A DNA stretch of 64,000 nucleotides. Origin: Nomia melanderi. Its lineage: Eukaryota; Arthropoda; Insecta; Hymenoptera; Halictidae. The position numbers and the translations under genes were made by a program. The DNA lies in NCBI RefSeq assembly GCF_051020985.1, contig NC_135007.1, positions 17,330,501-17,394,500 of the forward strand, given 5' to 3'. Below the pieces are notes generated by a model. That model was not told the DNA's origin and did not search any database. It saw only the letters and a list, made by a program, of their open reading frames with translations. Shown piece by piece: positions 25,801-40,800 of this stretch. Positions within the stretch are counted from its first letter, which is position 1. Every line of letters starts with the position of its first letter.

Positions 25801-28800
25801 AAGATGTTCGATAACTCTCCGTCCATTTTCAGATATAGAAACGGATCGTCTAGGTCGATCGATCATCGCGGTCCGCTGTCTAAGAGACAGCTTGAAACAA
25901 AATACAGAACAGACGTTCGGGTTCGACGGTTCCCAATCGTGCACGGATAAATTCTCCGCGTGGCTTTCTCGTTACTCGTCAGTCGTGTATGCAGAGGAGC
26001 GAAGGCAGGAGAAAGGAGGGAGAGAAAGAGAGAAACGAGAGAAAGAGAGAGAGAGGGAGTAGTCGGAGGCTCGTAAGCGGATCGTAAGCGGCGCGAGCAT
26101 AACTCGAATGGCATTTCGAGGGTTATCGAGGCTCATTTTCTTCCCGTGTTAGTCGCCACTTCGAGCCCGACTCGGGACGGCGCCTATCGAGACGGCATTA
26201 CTCACCCTTTTACTCACGCTCCGCGTTCCATTACCTACCCTCGATCGCTCGGCACGATTTTCCGCTCGGAACTCTCGCCGGGAAATTTTCCACAAAGGAA
26301 TAGTGGCATTCCTCACATTTTCCGCGGAACTTGATAAGGACATCGAGATACGCTTAAAATTCATTGCAGATATACTCTCGATGCTCCATTCTTGCATATC
26401 ATCGATGTTCAGTTTACTCCTCTCGTTATCGAACATTTATTAACCGATTCGTCGTGATCCAATTCTTAGATTTTTATCGAATACATCTACGATGTTTTTA
26501 TTACTAACATATATTGCTGTATTACTAAGATAGTAATTGATAAATCTTTCGAGATCACGCATAGTGATCACACGTTAACGTGCCGACTCTTCAGACGGAA
26601 TCTCTGACGTGCATTTCGGAAATCTCCGAGCTTTTCCCCGAAAGAAATCGATTGGTCTCTATTCCTTCGAATTCCCTGTATCTTTCCCAACGCACACGCG
26701 AACGTTTGCGGAGCCGAGCCTCGAAAATTGGCCGGGCCTCTCCGGCAATGGATTCCAGGGTAATACAGCGAACGGTACTGCGTGTTTGCGCGTCGCTCGG
26801 TACTGGTTCTGCCACACGGCTGCCTACCTGCTCGATTCCGCTCGCACTCGCTCGCCCACCTTTCCTCTCGTAACTCTGACCTTATTCGGAAACGTTCTCC
26901 AGCGGACGACGTTCCCGATTTACCACCTCTTCGCCAGCCGACAAGTAGGTGGATACAAGTAGGCAGTTCGGCGTGCGGTGCCACACAGCCAGCTCAACCA
27001 GCCAGTCAGTCAGTCAGTCAGTCAGTCAGTCAGTCAGTCAGTCAGTCACTCAGTCACTCAGTCACTCAGTCAGTCAGTCACTCAGTCAGTCAGTCAGTCA
27101 GTCAGTCAGTCAGTCAGTCGGCCGGTCAGTCTTCTGAAGATGTTGCATAGAAGGGGAGGGAAAAAAACTCGAAGCGAGGATCGCTCAAGAGTGAGCGCAT
27201 GCAGTTGGGCATGACGCATCGCTGGCATTGCGTAACCTCGCCGCCGCCAGGAAATGGTCCGCTGAAGTAACTTCTTCGTCCATGAATTCCACACTGTTGA
27301 ATAAAGTGTCGGACGGGTGCCGAAGTACTTGCCGATTCGCTGGGAACACCGACAGCACCCCGACGTCAAAGGGAATTACAGTCTTAGAGAGATGTTGGAA
27401 CAGCCTTTCAGAGACGACACCGAATTCTCGGTTCCTCGAGATGTCTTCGAGTTAATTCGTTCGTTTATACGGTTAATATCAGGTTAATTCGTCGATAATT
27501 CAGATTCTTCGATATTCTCGATCGTTGAGTGACGTGTGAAGTATATACTGGGAATTCACTGTTCCTTTAAGGCTTTGAGAGACATAATTGGATAATTCTC
27601 TGGAGGTTAATTGCTTCGGCGAATGGACGAAGCTGGCTATCTTCGAAACGCATCGTATTTACCGTTTCCGTAGCCAATAATAGACTTATTTCGGAATTCC
27701 TATAGCCTCGGCGCTAAAGCGTCCAACGCTTAATTTCCTTTACACTTGAACCAAGTTTCTTTGGTAATTCCCATCGAGTTAATCGCTTTACGAGCACACT
27801 TTAAGCTAGTCATTGTGTGCACAAGCCTAACGAGCCCGTGACGAATCGTTCTCGTCGCTGAGGTACAATCGGCTAATCAATTACCTGGCCGGGCAAAGCA
27901 ATCCGGCATGTTCCAGGTAGCAATGACTCCGTTCCAAAATTAGCCGGCGAGCCCGGTTACCCAACCGCACGGTGGCCAGGTAAAAGCGATTGATCATAGG
28001 AAAGCCGTGTGCAGGACCCATTCACTTTTTCGACGCCCATTCACAACGGCCGGACAGCGAGCGGCCATTTCTGCGCTCGATCGATCATGGCGCCCGCCCC
28101 GAGCACGCTGCGCGCCGTTTCGTTTCGCGGTTTCGTTGATTTCGAGCTGGATCCTCGGTCGCTGTCCCTTGGCACGGGCGCAGACGCAAAAAACCGACGC
28201 GATCAATCGCGTATTCGATCTCTGTTTCTAGTCGATCGGGTTTTTACTTTCGTTCCGCTTCCCTTTCGATTGGGTCGCTGGAAGCCGGATAACATTAATC
28301 GGTCAGCTGCGCTGACCTCTGCGGAATACCTATCTAAATTCAATCTGCGTATAGCTTTCTCATAATAATTACTTATATTCTTTCATCCTCTCATTGCGTC
28401 TCAGTGTCCAAATGTTTTAAACGCCTTGAAATTTACGGATATATTTTAGCTTTCACTAACACTGCGATTTAGACGGCAAACGGTAATTACCTTCCCAGCG
28501 TGACGAGTATATTCGTCAGGCACAGCTAACCGATTAATGACTATTTTCTCAATTATGCGAGACGCGTCGTGAGATGAAGATTTGTCTGAGGTGTTTCATA
28601 TGTTGCTTTTTTCTGTCCTGTCACGCTTACCGCAGCATTGGAAGTATGTGAAGGTATGGATCCGAATTGGCAGTTCGATCAACCGGGACGAGTGGTTTCG
28701 GGATTATATTTATTTTGTTCATAATGCGAACGAGAAGACTTTTCAGCGGGATATTCGATGGAAAGGGAATAAAAAGCTTTATTGTCCGAGAGGTGGATCT

Positions 28801-31800
28801 GGAGCGTAACGGAACTGAATGTTTATACAGTTTCTAGGTTTCGAAGATAAATGTCTGTAGATCCTTGTCAAATGCAATCATTTCCTTCTTGAGAAGTTTA
28901 CGTATATTCAAAGTAGAATGAAAATTCGATGAAAGTCGATTGCAATAAGTATTTTATACCCTCTAAAGACAATCAAGATTCGTATCCTCGTCCAAGCGCT
29001 TTCCACACGCGTCTGTTTACAACCGCCGAAGATTCGCAGTATTCTCGCTCCAGATTCCACTCCCCTCGTATCGACACGCGATAAAAGAGCCGTGAATTGT
29101 TCGCGAAGTCGAAATTACCGCGGCCAGGTTTATTACACGCGATGTAAACCGGTCAAGGACCACTCGTCCACACGACCGATAGCAGTGGGGATCCTCTTCG
29201 GGGAAACTAGGATCAGCTGCAGCAAAGTGAGGCTTCAGCTATCGCCGAACAACATCTTTATGCAAAATAAACGTTTCTCAGAGGAATTTGAGCAGTCAAA
29301 AATTAACCTAATTTCTCGCCTCGAGAATCTTGCCAATGCGAACGTAATGATACTCGTAAATTCTTACATCTCTTTATTTCATACTCTATGCACTCATATG
29401 CGCATAAAAAATGCATAAAATCTGCATAGGTAAAGAATGCTGGGAATCTCGATGGACCCTCCGCTGCTATCGACCGCGTTATTAGAAAGAAAAGAAAATG
29501 GCGGCACGCGGAAAAAAGCAGATTATCCGCGTGGTCTCTGGATCCTTTCTCAATCGATGTTTTTTTCAGACTTACACGTGTCTGCACGTGTGCGTCCTTG
29601 TGAACAACCAGCCGTGCTGTTCCCCCACTGTAAGTCCACGGCAGGTGTCGCCTCGCGACCCGTTTTGCCGATCTTACCAGGAATTTTACGCATGCGACGA
29701 GAAACCAATGCGTTTGTTTGTGTCCCTGTTTGTCGATTCGCGTGCCCCTGTTCCTAGCAATCGCTTCCTGATCCTTGTTGTCCTTCGCACGGAGCGAGCG
29801 TGATCGTCGATCGCGGAAGAAAGATAGTAAGTTAACGAGACTTACCGAGTTCCGACTAACAGCCTCTTAAACAGCACAGATTTACAACTGATTTTTAATC
29901 GATCACCTATCGACAATGTTTCCTACTTCATGAGAATCTAAACGTTTCATACCTTCATTAGGTAATCGATCTTACACCAATTTCCAACCGTTCCAACTAT
30001 CCATACTAAATCACAAGCCAATTCATTCATTGCACCTTTCAATAAATCGGTATTACGGAACGAATTGAACTCTGCACTCCGAACGCGCCGCAGAAAATCC
30101 TTTTCTTTCACAGTTCCCAGTCCCATTCGCGATCGCGTGCGGTCTGAGCGTTCTTTTTTCGCTCGCGAACGAAGGAAGCCGGCGTTATCGGCTCGGTAAT
30201 TGCGCGATGGTCGCGGGACCAATTACTCGGTCACCTCGATAGGCCGCTTATCGCGACCGGCTGCGCGTTAAAAGTTTAACGGGGCAATCCGAGGGCCGTG
30301 GATTCCGTTGCGTTCGCACGTGACGCACCCGCGGTGGAGCACGTTTATTTTCGCGCGTCACGCGATTACCGGCCCGCTCCGAAATACCTGGCCTCTCGCC
30401 TCCTTTCTCGCCTCGCCGACTCCTCGACACCGGCTCCCCTTATGCCCTCTTTCACACCGGCTCCTCCGCGTGTCTGCACGCTTGTAGAATCGCGTCGCGC
30501 CGTTTCCAGTGTCCTTTGACATCCCTCGATGTTCTTGGGTTTGTTTCTGCTTACATGTGTTTGCTTGTGCGTGTGTCTTGCGCGTGTTGTCTTTGTTCGT
30601 AGAATCGGATCGCGTGTTGTCTGCCGTAGAATCCTTTGTTTTTATTTTCCGCGCTGTTGAACTTTTGTCCTTTCGTCGGTGAATGTTTGCGCGCACCCAG
30701 TGTGTCTCCTTGTTATTTTTGTTTACTCTAATCCTCAATTTTTGATGTATTCAACAGTCGGACCGTGACTCGTTGTTTCCAATATCCTTCTTCATTCCCG
30801 CTTCCTTCGACTTAGAGCTTTTTCCTATTATACGTGTGTGTTCGTCTACCCAGTATCCTCTGGTTCCAATCAATTTTTCATTTTTCAATTTCTTTTCTTC
30901 GCACACTTGTATTATGTGTTCGTGTACCGAAAATGTCCTTTGTCGTTTTAACTCAGTTCTTAATCAATCCAACGTTTAATTTCTTCCCCTTAGCACAAGT
31001 ACTGTATTTGAACATTGTTTCGCCAGCGTTTTGATTTAAAAGAGCAAGTCCTCTACGACGCTGACCGCGTCCAACACTCTTCTGATCCGTGAAATCGTTG
31101 TTGCAGGCCAGCAGACATGTCGGAGATTTGTTCGAGGACCTGCGGGACGGGCACAACCTCATTTCCTTGCTGGAGGTTCTCTCGGGCGAGCATCTCGTAA
31201 GTGTCCGCCACCCGCTCCTACGAGCGAGACAAAACGGCCGCGTGCACGCGGCATTCCGGTCACGCGGCGACGGAAAAGAACTTGGCACGATCGTTCCGCC
31301 TGAACCCTTCGATAATGGGAGGGCGGGGTGGTTCGTCGAGTTGGTTGCGCAATCGACGGGACGGCCGGGGTCTCGCCTGGCCCGGATTAACGCGTCGACT
31401 GTCGCGGTGCTTCCAAATTACTCGAGAACAATTGCGATTCGTTGGACGACTGAAATCGAATAAAAATTGTTCGGTAACGACGTCGAATAAAAATGTTCAG
31501 TAGTACGAAGGGGTAGTTAATGAAGGTGGTTACTTAATAATTAATGCTTGTCATCTGCACTGCAGCAGTTATACGCAGAACGCCGAAGGCTTTCGTGACA
31601 GTCGACGCGTTAATAAATTCGACAGGATGGATTTAACGCTAGAACTAGCAAGCAGTTCGCACAGGATATTCGACAGGATTAATATCCGACGTTCCTGTCG
31701 ATTGCCTGCCATTTCCGCTTGCCATGAGCTTGGTATAACGTTCCCTCGAAAACACAGCCTTGAACTAGAATGCGTTGTTCCGTGGCTTTTCTGTGGCAAC

Positions 31801-34800
31801 TGCCACAACCTCTTTCTTTCCTCCGAAATTTCGGGAGCCAAGATCTTGATGATAATCCGGCAATTCGACGCAAAATTGTTTCGAAAATAGAAGACAAACG
31901 GTTGGAGAAATCCGCATCGGTCGCATGAAAGTTACTGCGGAATAACAGATTTTAGTTCAAGGCTGCGATTTCGAGAAAATTCATGTCACGCTTATGGTAA
32001 GTAGATATGGCGAGCAATAAGCGGACACGTCAGCTCGTAGCGCAATATAATACCTTGTGAAATTCAATTTAAGTTGAACATTTCAATGAAGATTGAATTG
32101 TTGACGAACCGATGAACATTATTCGAAGTTATGCTATTAAAATCTCGGTCCAGTACAAATGCCATATTCTTTTCCGTCTTGTTTCACTTCCTACCGAGGA
32201 TCTCAACTGTTTAACTCGATATTGATGCAACTACAACCGCGCTTAACTGGATTTCCCATCCGTAAATAAATGATAATAATAATATCACGATTTTACGGCG
32301 GCCTTAAAAGGCAAACGTCCCTGTTCAGCCGTATATCGCTCCTCCTTTTATCTCTCTATAAATTTTCTTTGCTCGTCGGCGCATGGTACACAGCTTTACT
32401 ATAACTAGACTGCGGTGGTAGTCCATGCAAATGCGCACAGGCGCCAGGGGATCGCGGGGCGGGGAATCAAATTTCATTCCCCGTTCGTAAATAGTTTCAG
32501 CAAATTGAAACTAAAATGAAACTGTCTCGGAACATCGCTGAGAATCGCGGCTGCTCGATTAATATACAGCGAGAAGATTTCTGTGCGCCGTAAACGCGTC
32601 GAATCCTTTGCCGAGTTTCCGACACTAGAACCGCCGTACAAGTCGAAAATAATTGTATCCAATTTTCCTGTTTTGCGATTAATAATCTCCCTTGCATGCT
32701 ACAGTGAGCGTCAATTTAAAAACCACTGAAATATCTAGTACATTACCTAGTGAACGAAATTTGCTAGAAACAATTCATTATAGGAGCTTAAAGGAACGTA
32801 ACGAATTCAATGAATTAAATTACAAAAAGGATTTTAAACTTTCTGAAATATAATCGATGGTTCTAGTGTTACAAATCAGAACGATGACAATATTAACGAG
32901 TCTCGATGATTTTAGCCGCGGGAGAGGGGTCGGATGCGTTTCCACATGCTGCAAAACGTGCAAATGGCCCTTGACTTCCTACGATACAAGAAGATCAAGC
33001 TGGTGAACATACGCGCCGAAGATATCGTCGACGGTAATCCGAAGCTCACCCTGGGATTGATATGGACCATCATACTGCACTTCCAGGTGAGTATTCGCAC
33101 TTCGAAAGGAAAGTCACACGTTAAACGCAAACACGAAACAAAGAGAGATTGCACTCGCACGAAAATGCATACACAAAGGAACACAAGTATCTTGCTGCCT
33201 CGACGCGCTTATGTTTCGACAGAAATGGTTCGCCTTTCGAATCGCTCCTATAAATAAATCAATCAGTCAATAAATGAGCCATTCAATTATCAAAATAGTT
33301 CAGTCCACAGTGCCTGTACGAATACACAAACTTATTCGACAATCTCTCGCAAAAGCGTCGTAATTGAAATACTTGAAACGAACATTCCGAAACGAGTCGC
33401 TCCGACTCGTCCGATAATCCTTATCGTTAAACCGTTCAGAATCAGTGGCTTGCACCGTTGAATGGCTCAAGGTATCTACCAGATGCGATCTGTGAAATGT
33501 CCGATCCGCTGATCGGACTTCCTCGCATTTCCCCGATCTTCCGTGCGATCGGCGGCCGATCCGTCCGAGAATCTCCTCCGAGTAGTCCGCCGGGATTCCC
33601 CGCGAGGGGGGAAACGCGTAGAGGAATCACCGCGCAGGAATTCGCCCCGGCCACTCTCGTTTTTCTGCGAGAGTCTCGTTCCGATCGAAAGCGAGTCGGA
33701 GGGAAGCGAAACGGGAACGCGATCGAGATATCGCGATCGAAAGCCCCGGCTCGTCGACTCGTCGGTAGCACCCGCAAAAAACGCGGCCGACGGACACGTC
33801 GATAACGCAACCGCACAATGGGGACACTGTTGCGTTCCGCGACCCCCCGTTTTTCCCGACGCGAGACAACGATCGGGGTCTACCGAGCTTTCGGCGACGA
33901 ACAAGCTTGCCCGTTGTCCAGGGTGCGGCGTAATCGGCTGCGATGAGAATGGCGGAGTCGCTCCTCTGCGTCGGGGAATGCAAATTTTCTGAATTGCAAT
34001 CTTAATTAGTAGACTGCGGACTTTTATGCGCTTACGGGGAATTTCAGAGTATGCACAGCATTCGAATCGCAGGATTCCGGTTCAACATGGGCGAAGAACA
34101 GCGGAAGAACTTGCATTTTACTTTGACACGGTCAGGTCAGATAAATGCAAAAATTACATTAATTTTTCTTGCAATATTACTCTTCGAGAGAAATTATTTT
34201 CTATGGTAATCCTAGTTTTCCGATTATGTTTCTGGGAACTTGAATTCGCGTATAGATCCGCAGTTTACTGATTAGCGATCTTTGTTAGGTCTACACGAGT
34301 AAAGATCTAACAGTCGCAATTACGAGTTTGTATTTTACCGCGTAAGAGGCCTCGGGTCGATTCTTTGAAGAAAAAGTGAATCAGAAACACGTGAGGGACG
34401 TGGATTTCGAGGAAACCTATTACCAGGCTTAATTGGTTGCGCCTCCTTTCGTGAGCGAGGCGAGATCGATTCTCGGGTAATTCATATTTATTGGCTCCGA
34501 TATCATCAATCTTAGTATATCTCGACGATACAGTTATTAGCGGTATCCGTGTAAAGGTACATAATGAATTCGCTATCAGGAAATAGCGATTCGATCGCAA
34601 ATCAAAGTCCAGAATGCGCCTTCATCCGTGCAATAACTTTCGAATGAAAATTTCTTGTCGGGACGGAGGTTTCTCTGGATGTTAGGAGTATGGTCAAGTC
34701 TCCGTAAAACTTTTTCACCAAAGAATCGCCATGATCGCTATCTCATCGCTCATTGTTACTCTGTACCCTGTACCATCGCTCCGATCGCATCTATCTAATG

Positions 34801-37800
34801 ATGTATTTTTTGTTTTGTTTCGCGCCGCAGAGCTGGCGACGCAAGGTAAGTTCCCTCTATTTTTATGCCGTAGTGCTTCCCAAAGATAACGAAAAGATAA
34901 AGAACGCGAGAAACGAAAGACAAAGAACGAAAGGGGAAAGAGAAACCTTGAGAAAATAATGTATTAGCAGTTGAAAACGATTGAAAATCGTGCCTCGTCA
35001 GTGTCCGATTGTCGCGGCTCGTATCTCTTTATCGACCGCGTGAATCGATCGGCACGGTAGATGGCGCCCGCGTGTAGATCGTGCACCGGTAACGATCTAC
35101 CGGGCCACGCGCCGTAGCCCCCCGAAATGATCAACCGAATCGGGATGCGGCAAGCTTCGTGCGGCCGCCATTTGTACGCAAGACGCGTCGAGCGCGGGAC
35201 CGGCTTGCGTTAAATCGTTGAACAGTAGAATCGAAGGGGATTACGTATTTAATATCTTGTTGTTTAGGCAGTCATATCATTTATTAGAGATTTGTTTACA
35301 TAATTAAGTTACTTTTCATCGTCAGTACAGAGGCGTTCGTCCTCAGAGGGTAAATAAATGGGAGACACTCGTTTAAGTTGACGATTCTTCTGATTTCGAT
35401 TTACAATAGGATCAAACGGGAACTAATGAATAGACTGATAAAATAGCGTACGCGAAACAGCGGTCAATTATACGGACACTAAAACCCGAGAAAGTGGACT
35501 TAATTGTTACATCCTGTTTAAAATTCGCAAGAATTCTTTTATCGTTCATAATTTATTAGAAGAGAAAGGACTTCGTATACTTTCACTGGTAAATCCTCGC
35601 TTACACCGAACACTGAATATTAAACATTGATAATAGAAAAATGTTACTACTTTCGACTGCGAGAGAATGAAAACATTCGTGCCTCGTTATGCCTTCATTA
35701 AAAACCGTCACGCGTCACGTTTAAATATTAGAAAGCAGAGGATTGTGGATTCATTTCGTTGCCGATCATATGGAAAATAAGTGCACTCCTTTGCGATATT
35801 CAGAGAATCACAACGAAAAACTAATACTTTGAATACAAATAGTACCTGTCCGTGCTTCCAGTAGACGCAATTCACAAATGCAATTACCGCTCATCAAAGA
35901 TTCAAGACTGCCTATCTATTATCTTGTGCATTTTTCCAATCGACCGTTATTCGTCGATGAATTCTCTTCACAGAAGCGATCCATTGTGAATACAAATAGC
36001 AATCATCCAATATTCAAAATTACCTATTCTCTTCTTCATATTTCCAATCGAACGCTGCACGTCGATGAATTCTCCCGGCAAGCGCAATCCGTTGCGAATA
36101 CAAATCGCAATCATCCAATATTCAAAATTACCTATTATCTTCTTATTGATTTTTCCGATCGAGCGCGATTCGTCGCCGCCGGTGACGACTGTCCTTCCGG
36201 CGCTCGGCAGACGTTACCGTTTATGGTATTTCGCTGGTGCACGCCGAGGCAAGGCGGAAGGTTGGCAGCCAGTCGAAACCACGCGACACCGCCGCGGTTG
36301 GATTCCGGGACGTGGGAGGAGGCTGACAAGATAGGGAGCCGGGTTGCCGGTATCGGCGACGGGTCTCGTGATTCCCGGTGTCGCGAGCCGCCCACCTTGC
36401 AATTATGATAATCGGGATCGGCCACGATCGAGCCTCGAATACAGAAACGCCAGTGACGCCACTGGGCAAGGTCGCCGGTGTCCGACCCGTTTGCTACCTT
36501 CCGGAGAACATGGCCGCCGATACGGAATTCTTTTCTGTATCAAACATTCTTCTCTATCTCTTGATTCATCGTCGTTTCAACGTGGGTTCCTTCGAGAGGA
36601 ATCTTAAAATTCTCTTTGATATGATAATTGGATTCTTCTATTTATGCGGACTTGTGTTTCGACGCTTTGAGATTCTTGTCCGACCGTTGTTGGGATCGCG
36701 GAGATTCTATCGTAGGCAATTAATCTCACTTGTGGTTCTTTTGTGATTTCTAGAGGAGATTTTTATAATGGTTATTTAGTTGACTTAACTGGGATTTTAG
36801 GATTGAGAACGATCGGCTAAACAGCCGATTATGGAGTAAGAGTTACACGCGAGCGATTTCTAAACGATTCTTTTTTCTATCGCGCGATAGCGGCGATTCT
36901 TTTCATTCGACCAGAAGTTTCTCTGCTCCATTTATACTGTCTCGCTCGCGTTAGCCGTTGGAAGGATAGTCCAACACGACGATCATCTCTCGCGAATTTA
37001 CGACGATGACGACGAGCCCTTGTCCAATCGAGCGACGCGCGGAATAATAATAAAACAGAGAAAAGGAAAAGGCATTGAGAAAGTCGCCGAGGGGACAGTC
37101 GAGTGCGCCTTTATGCATTTATGGAGTTTCGCAACTCGCGAGACGCGCGAAGATAAATATTTCATGGAAGCTTGACGGCGCAGCTCAATTTTAACCCTGC
37201 CGCGTTCTTCAGGTTCTTCGACCAAAGCAGGTTCTGGATTTTTCACTGTCTTCCATTCGGTTCCCCATTCTCTATTTGTCCCAGTCGCCATTCTTTCGAA
37301 GGGACTTTTGAATCTGAACAATATTATTGATTAATAATACAAAATTTTGCAGAGTTAACTTTGATTTCCCGTCGCTTTACGTTTAACATTTCGTTCCGAA
37401 GGATTCAGTTTGCAAGCCAAGCTAATTTTTATTCGTCGCTCCGGATTGTAATCGTATTTATTTCGCTCGCCCGAGTTTTTCTGCTCCACATTTTGCATAG
37501 GATGCTCACGCGATCAAACGAGATCCCCGGCGTGAAAACATCGTGACTGTGTGGGATGCTCGTATTGCGCGTCGTAGAAACAGGAACACGATAATTTCGT
37601 TAGCAAACGTAGACAACTGGAACCAGAACATTTTTCGGATAATCAGAGAGCAAACAGGGAAATGAGGTACACAGGAACTGTTTTGGTAAATGAACGAACG
37701 TAGCATCCACTAGCTTCTTCATTTGTTTCAAGAAGAATTTGCGTGTGATGTTCTTTGACTCACAAACGACGCAGTCTACTTCTTCATTCCATTTATAATT

Positions 37801-40800
37801 CATTGCGAACGCTGTAGTCGATGTTTGTAGTCGCGGATCGATTTTCTCCAAGGGTAAAGTCGCCGGGGGTGGAAACGTTAACCCTAGAGAAGCTAGACTC
37901 TTACGAACACACATTATGGAAAATATCTCATTCGCCCAAGCTAGCATATTCTAAAAAAAAACATTGATCCCCCTCGTGTACTCAAGATTCGTATCAGTTT
38001 AATTCAAATGCATCATTATACGAGCAAAGTCGCGTTTTAAACGGAGAGTTCCGCGAGTAGATAACTCGTTTAGCATGTCCAGGGTTATAGGAACGTTCCC
38101 TAGAGGGTTCGCGGCACTCGCCGCTCCCAAGACGAAAGAAAAGCGAGAGAAGCGAGTGATTCGCGCGTGCACACGGCCACCCGGCAGACGTTTCAAAGCA
38201 AATAAACGCGCGCTTTTATGGCCGGTGTTCGTTTCCGAGAGGGTGCAAGTGTAAATACCCGGTTCGGTTCGAGAAAGGGGCGGGAGTCCATTTCTACTTC
38301 GCGATGCTTGTACTGCAGGGTGTCCCGAAATAGTGCTCCACAGAGGGACATGTTTGTCCATGGCCTACCATAGACTGCGCGAGGTGCAAAGCAGGTCTCT
38401 GAGGATGCAGTCTTTCATCTGGTTTAGGGGATGAGGAACTGGCGATGCCGGAGACTTTGTTATCGGAAGTGATCTCATCTGTTTGCGACAGGATGCTACG
38501 CTTTACTCTTCATTCTGGGAACTCTTTCTTGTAGTTGCAGTTGTTGAAGTAACGTTCGGTTAGTAAACGTTGTTAAGAAGGAAAGGATTTTATTTAGACT
38601 GAGAGGAAACGAATAGCATTCGTGTTTCGATAATAAATTTAAAGGGAGATCTTCATCGCAGGCTGCAGCGACATTGCAAACGAATCGTAACAACAATTAC
38701 TCAGACACAGATGGCTGTCGGGATAAAATTGAACATCGACTCTCCCTCTCTCTCGAAATAGAAGCTCAAAGGGTAAACGATTCATATGGAAAGACCAACG
38801 ACGGTCACGGACGATCTTCCGACTATCGATTCACTCGCATGGCCGCGTACCGGAAGCGGTGCCGGTGCTCGAGCCAGAGAGCGGTCGCTGGAGCGGTGAC
38901 GTCATGTCCGGTCCCTCTTCTCTCTCGCCCAACTGTTTCCCGTTCTTCTTTTTGCCTTTTCCATCTCTCTTTCTCTCTTTCTCTTTTCCTCGTGTATTCT
39001 CAAGGACGCATTCGTAAGCATGAACATTGCTACGCATAAGTATTTGGACACATTCGGATTGCTGTACGCGCATGAGGACAAGATAACCTTTTATTTCTAC
39101 CATTGATACCACGATGTAAAGTAATAGTACTGAAATCGACAGAACCGCGTTCCGCATTTCATATTCCTAATTCGTAGAGCCGACCGAAAGGGTTAAACAC
39201 GGAGTAAATATCTGCTTGCTCGGCTAATTCGCGCCGGTCGTCCGATTTCCATGTTCCGAGCGTGGCGCTCGCTCGTGCGCTTCTTTGGTGATTGTTTTCG
39301 TTTTCTCATCCCCCGCGCGGTTCGAGTTATACGGTTCCACGCGCGAAAGAATCCTTCCTAAGCCGCGGCTCCGTTGTTTCGCGATTACGTGCGTGCCCGC
39401 GTCCTCGACTGCAAACCGACGCGTATTAATTATCCACGCTCGCGCTCGCGAATTAGGTAAGTGGGAACGCGAGCCCGAAGGCGGTGCTTACGGAGCGTTA
39501 TTGTGCCGGCGAGCCGCGGTGAATCGTCGAATCTCGCTGGAAAAGGAAAAGGAGGAAGGACACGCGGCGGAGACGCGACGCGTCGCCGCACTCTGACCAG
39601 ATTCGGCGTTGTTCGAATTGTCTTTCCGACCGACGATCGTTGCAAACGATAATCGACGTATCGGAGAAACTTTTGGTACTCGGATAGGTTGTTTTTCGAT
39701 AGAATCGTTACATTCTGGATTAGTATGGTTGTTTCTCGGAACTTCGGGACCAAATGTGTTTCTCTTTAGCAGTTTAGTTCCTTGGGAGAAAAAGGAATTG
39801 TACATTCGCTGTCAGAACACTGGGTAGATTAAATATTACATTGAACGCTCACTTCCCGACATCTCGAACTTCTTTAACTTCCCCGACTGTACAACGAATA
39901 ATCGAAACAGTGACAAAAAGTAATCCGACGAACGTATACTTCTCTATTCCACGAAAACTCGCGTCGCGTACGAAACAAAACCCCATTAACCCACAATCCC
40001 GTGTTCCCAGCGTCGCGTCGGTCGCAATGAAATTCGCGATTCCCATGTTTAATCCGTTATCCGAACGAAATTCCATCGAAAGACGAGCCGCGGGCTCTCT
40101 CTCCCGTCGCGTTGCTCCGTTTCAAAACGAAGGAGGCCTCGCCGATGACTCGGCCGATATCCCGCGGGCGCATGCGCGATCTCTCGGTTCTCCGCTCGAT
40201 AACGAAACTACGCGATCCTCGGGGCCCTAGGATGACGAGGACGTCCGCGAGGACGAGAGGATTCAGGCGAAAGGAAGGGACTCACTGGTCGCGGTGGGGG
40301 ATTGCGGAGGCGGAGGAGGAGAAGGATGAACGAGGAAGCGAAGGAAGAGGTGACGCTCGCGAGGAGAACAGGGGTGGGCAGGACGAGGCTTGAAGCGACA
40401 TGACAGCCGACGTAGCCTCGAGGAGGGGATTCGGCGGAGGAGGAAAAAGTGGGAAAGGAAGAGACTGAGACAGGAATGCCAAAGAACGAGGGAGGAACGG
40501 AGAACGCGCGCTCGTGCACGTTGGACGAGAAAGAAGGACGCGTGATTCGTTGCTTGTGTGTGTACAGGGGAGCAAGAGAAATGCATTCTTATATGCACAG
40601 CTCGAAGGAGAAGTATGCAGTTACCGATGCAAGTGTGAAACGAGAGGGAAAGAGAGGCGCATTCTGAAATGCACCGGTCGGAGAAGGACGCGGAGCTACT
40701 TATGCAAGTGTAAAACGGGAGAAGAAGAGAGGTGCATTTTTATGTGCACGCGTCGAACAAGGACACGCGGCTACTTATACAACCGTAAAACGAGAGAGGC